Shown: one piece after another, positions 6,907-7,650 of the stretch
How positions within the stretch are numbered: position 1 is the stretch's first letter
Layout of the letters: each line of letters begins with the position of its first letter
Assembly (NCBI GenBank): GCA_929200515.1
Contig: CAKNAD010000139.1
Coordinates: forward strand, 1 to 7,650
Direction of reading: 5' to 3'
DNA: 7,650 nt
Origin: Candidatus Gorgonimonas leptogorgiae
GTDB lineage: Bacteria; Pseudomonadota; Gammaproteobacteria; Pseudomonadales; Endozoicomonadaceae
Made by a program: the position numbers and the translations under genes
The notes under the pieces: generated by a model
The model's input: only the letters and a program-made list of their open reading frames with translations
Told to the model about the DNA's origin: nothing
The model's database searches: none

Positions 6907-7397
6907 TTAGCAATTGCTCAAGTTAATACAGATTCTATTGTTTGATCATCAATATAAAAACCAGCATCGGTTAAATCTTTGTTTTTGCTCCAACAATTTT
7001 TAATAAAATTTATACGTGCTAGCTGTAAAATTTTAGCTACTTGCAATCTGTTTGTGTCATCAAGTTAAAAACTGATCTAGCCTTGTAAGCATTCTGCTAG
7101 GCGATATTTACTTTGCGGTGTTAGCTACTAATAATGATGTTATACTGTACCACAAAAGTCAACACAAACCCCAGCCTTTACTAATAACCTCATTGCCGAT
7201 TGAGTAATAGATGTTCCTGTACCTAATAGTAAACAAGTGGTGTTCGCTATAGGGATATTCCAATAACAATAGTCTTTTTTAGTTTCGGTAAGGTACAACA
7301 CCCTGCCATCTTTTTGCATTACTCGACATTTTTCTAAATAATAAATATTCGCTCTTTTAGAATGTAAAATTGGCTTTAAATCTGTTAGTTGCTCCAT
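6907..7397 (-). pseudogene. Decayed, 3'-truncated copy of cas1
   Basis: This is a second copy of cas1 covering codons 1 to ~169 of 315, so it lacks all the catalytic residues (E184, H246, D257, D260). The first 84 residues differ from the intact Cas1 only at A67S and G80D. A 1-nt deletion near 7145 then shifts the frame, giving Val and a TAA at 7140-7142 (an 85-residue product). A 17-nt deletion follows a little further on; together they remove 18 nt, so the original frame resumes, but it carries stops in place of W113 (TAG), W117 (TAA) and R166 (TGA). The start codon, the AGGAAA ribosome binding site and 253 bp upstream are identical to those of the intact gene, so the short N-terminal fragment may still be made. 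The low-coordinate end of the similarity is near 6907; a faint trace may run to ~6885. Confidence 0.93.
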
Positions 7398-7518
7398 GTT
7401 ATTTCCTAAATATTTTTAAGTAAACGAGATATTTTATATACACAAATAGCAAATGCAAATATTAAATTTTATGGCTAAAGAAAAGATTTAATTAGAAGAA
7501 ATATCGTTTTAGTTAAAA

Positions 7519-7550
7519 CTTATAGCAGCTTAGTTAAATTTAGCTTTCAA
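7519..7550 (-). promoter_or_regulatory. Second copy of the candidate cas1 promoter
   Basis: Identical to 4641-4672, including TTGAAA, the extended -10 and the paired TTTAACTAA motifs. If the promoter works before the intact cas1 it should also work here, transcribing the cas1 fragment and possibly reading on into the 655-codon gene, as I see no terminator between 7397 and 6790. Confidence 0.3.
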
Positions 7551-7611
7551 CTGCTACTATTATAAAATCAAAAAATTGTTATTATAATTTTTATTACCAT
7601 ACAAAATAAAA

Positions 7612-7639
7612 AACGATCTACTAAAATTGACAGATCGTT
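7612..7639 (-). terminator. Second copy of the block's hairpin terminator
   Basis: Identical to the hairpin at 4734-4761, in the same position relative to the cas1 start. On the minus strand it would end a gene lying beyond the high-coordinate edge of the window, implying a same-strand neighbour there. Confidence 0.65.
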
Positions 7640-7650
7640 AAATCTAAAAT

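Larger units (their letters stand above)
6907..7650. repeat. Direct repeat, copy 2, open at the window edge
   Basis: Second copy of the block at 4011-4772, 2878 bp away at its high end and 2896 bp away at its low end; the difference is the 18 nt deleted here. It holds the decayed cas1 fragment, the ribosome binding site, candidate promoter and terminator. It still matches at the last base of the window, so its true end is unknown. Confidence 0.95.

Noticed and set aside
7140..7397. A second functional cas1
   Set aside because: The copy lacks codons after ~169, including every catalytic residue, and is broken by deletions and stops.
1..7650. CRISPR array
   Set aside because: No series of ~28-bp repeats with ~32-bp spacers is present on either strand; only one weak repeat-like stretch upstream of cas1.
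4011..7650. Insertion sequence or transposon carrying the 655-codon gene
   Set aside because: There is no transposase, no terminal inverted repeats and no short target duplication; the flanking repeats are host cas1 sequence.

Overview
The window is AT-rich and all supported genes are on the minus strand, so transcription runs from high to low coordinates. Its core is a type I-F CRISPR-Cas adaptation/interference pair: a complete cas1 (3572-4519) followed 4 bp later by a cas2-cas3 fusion (133-3567). This fusion is diagnostic of type I-F, which is found mainly in Gammaproteobacteria. With the strong AT bias, that suggests an AT-rich gammaproteobacterium; the low base composition and the large helical-repeat protein next door would fit a host-associated lineage, but this is inference and no genus can be named.

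Layout, from high to low coordinates (the direction of transcription). At 7398-7650 there is a non-coding block with a hairpin terminator and the upstream region of cas1. At 6907-7397 lies a decayed 5' fragment of cas1, with the N-terminal 84 codons nearly intact followed by frameshifts and stops. At 6791-6906 is a short spacer with a 14-bp palindrome. A 655-codon gene of unknown function occupies 4823-6790; its protein is built from two divergent copies of a helical unit of about 180 residues. At 4520-4822 there are two hairpin terminators in a row, then the upstream region of the intact cas1. The intact cas1 and cas2-3 follow. At 38-112, 20 bp after cas2-3, a possible 24-residue hydrophobic peptide gene with a strong ribosome binding site runs into a perfect 14-bp-stem terminator (6-37).

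The striking structural point is that the 655-codon gene sits between two direct repeats, each made of the cas1 upstream region plus the first ~169 codons of cas1 (4011-4772 and 6907-7650, the second cut by the window edge). The two copies are identical over 324 bp around the cas1 start and diverge progressively into the gene. Within cas1 codons 1-84 the differences are nearly all synonymous; after codon 85 the second copy is plainly a pseudogene. Recombination between the repeats would excise the 655-codon gene while leaving one complete cas1.

Cas1 and Cas2-3 would form the type I-F spacer-acquisition complex, and the Cas3 part would degrade targets recruited by a Csy (Cascade) complex. The csy genes, which usually follow cas2-3 directly, are not in the window: the operon ends at a terminator. 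No CRISPR array is present, though a weak, possibly degenerate type I-F repeat-like sequence lies upstream of cas1. The function of the 655-residue protein, and any link to CRISPR, is unknown.
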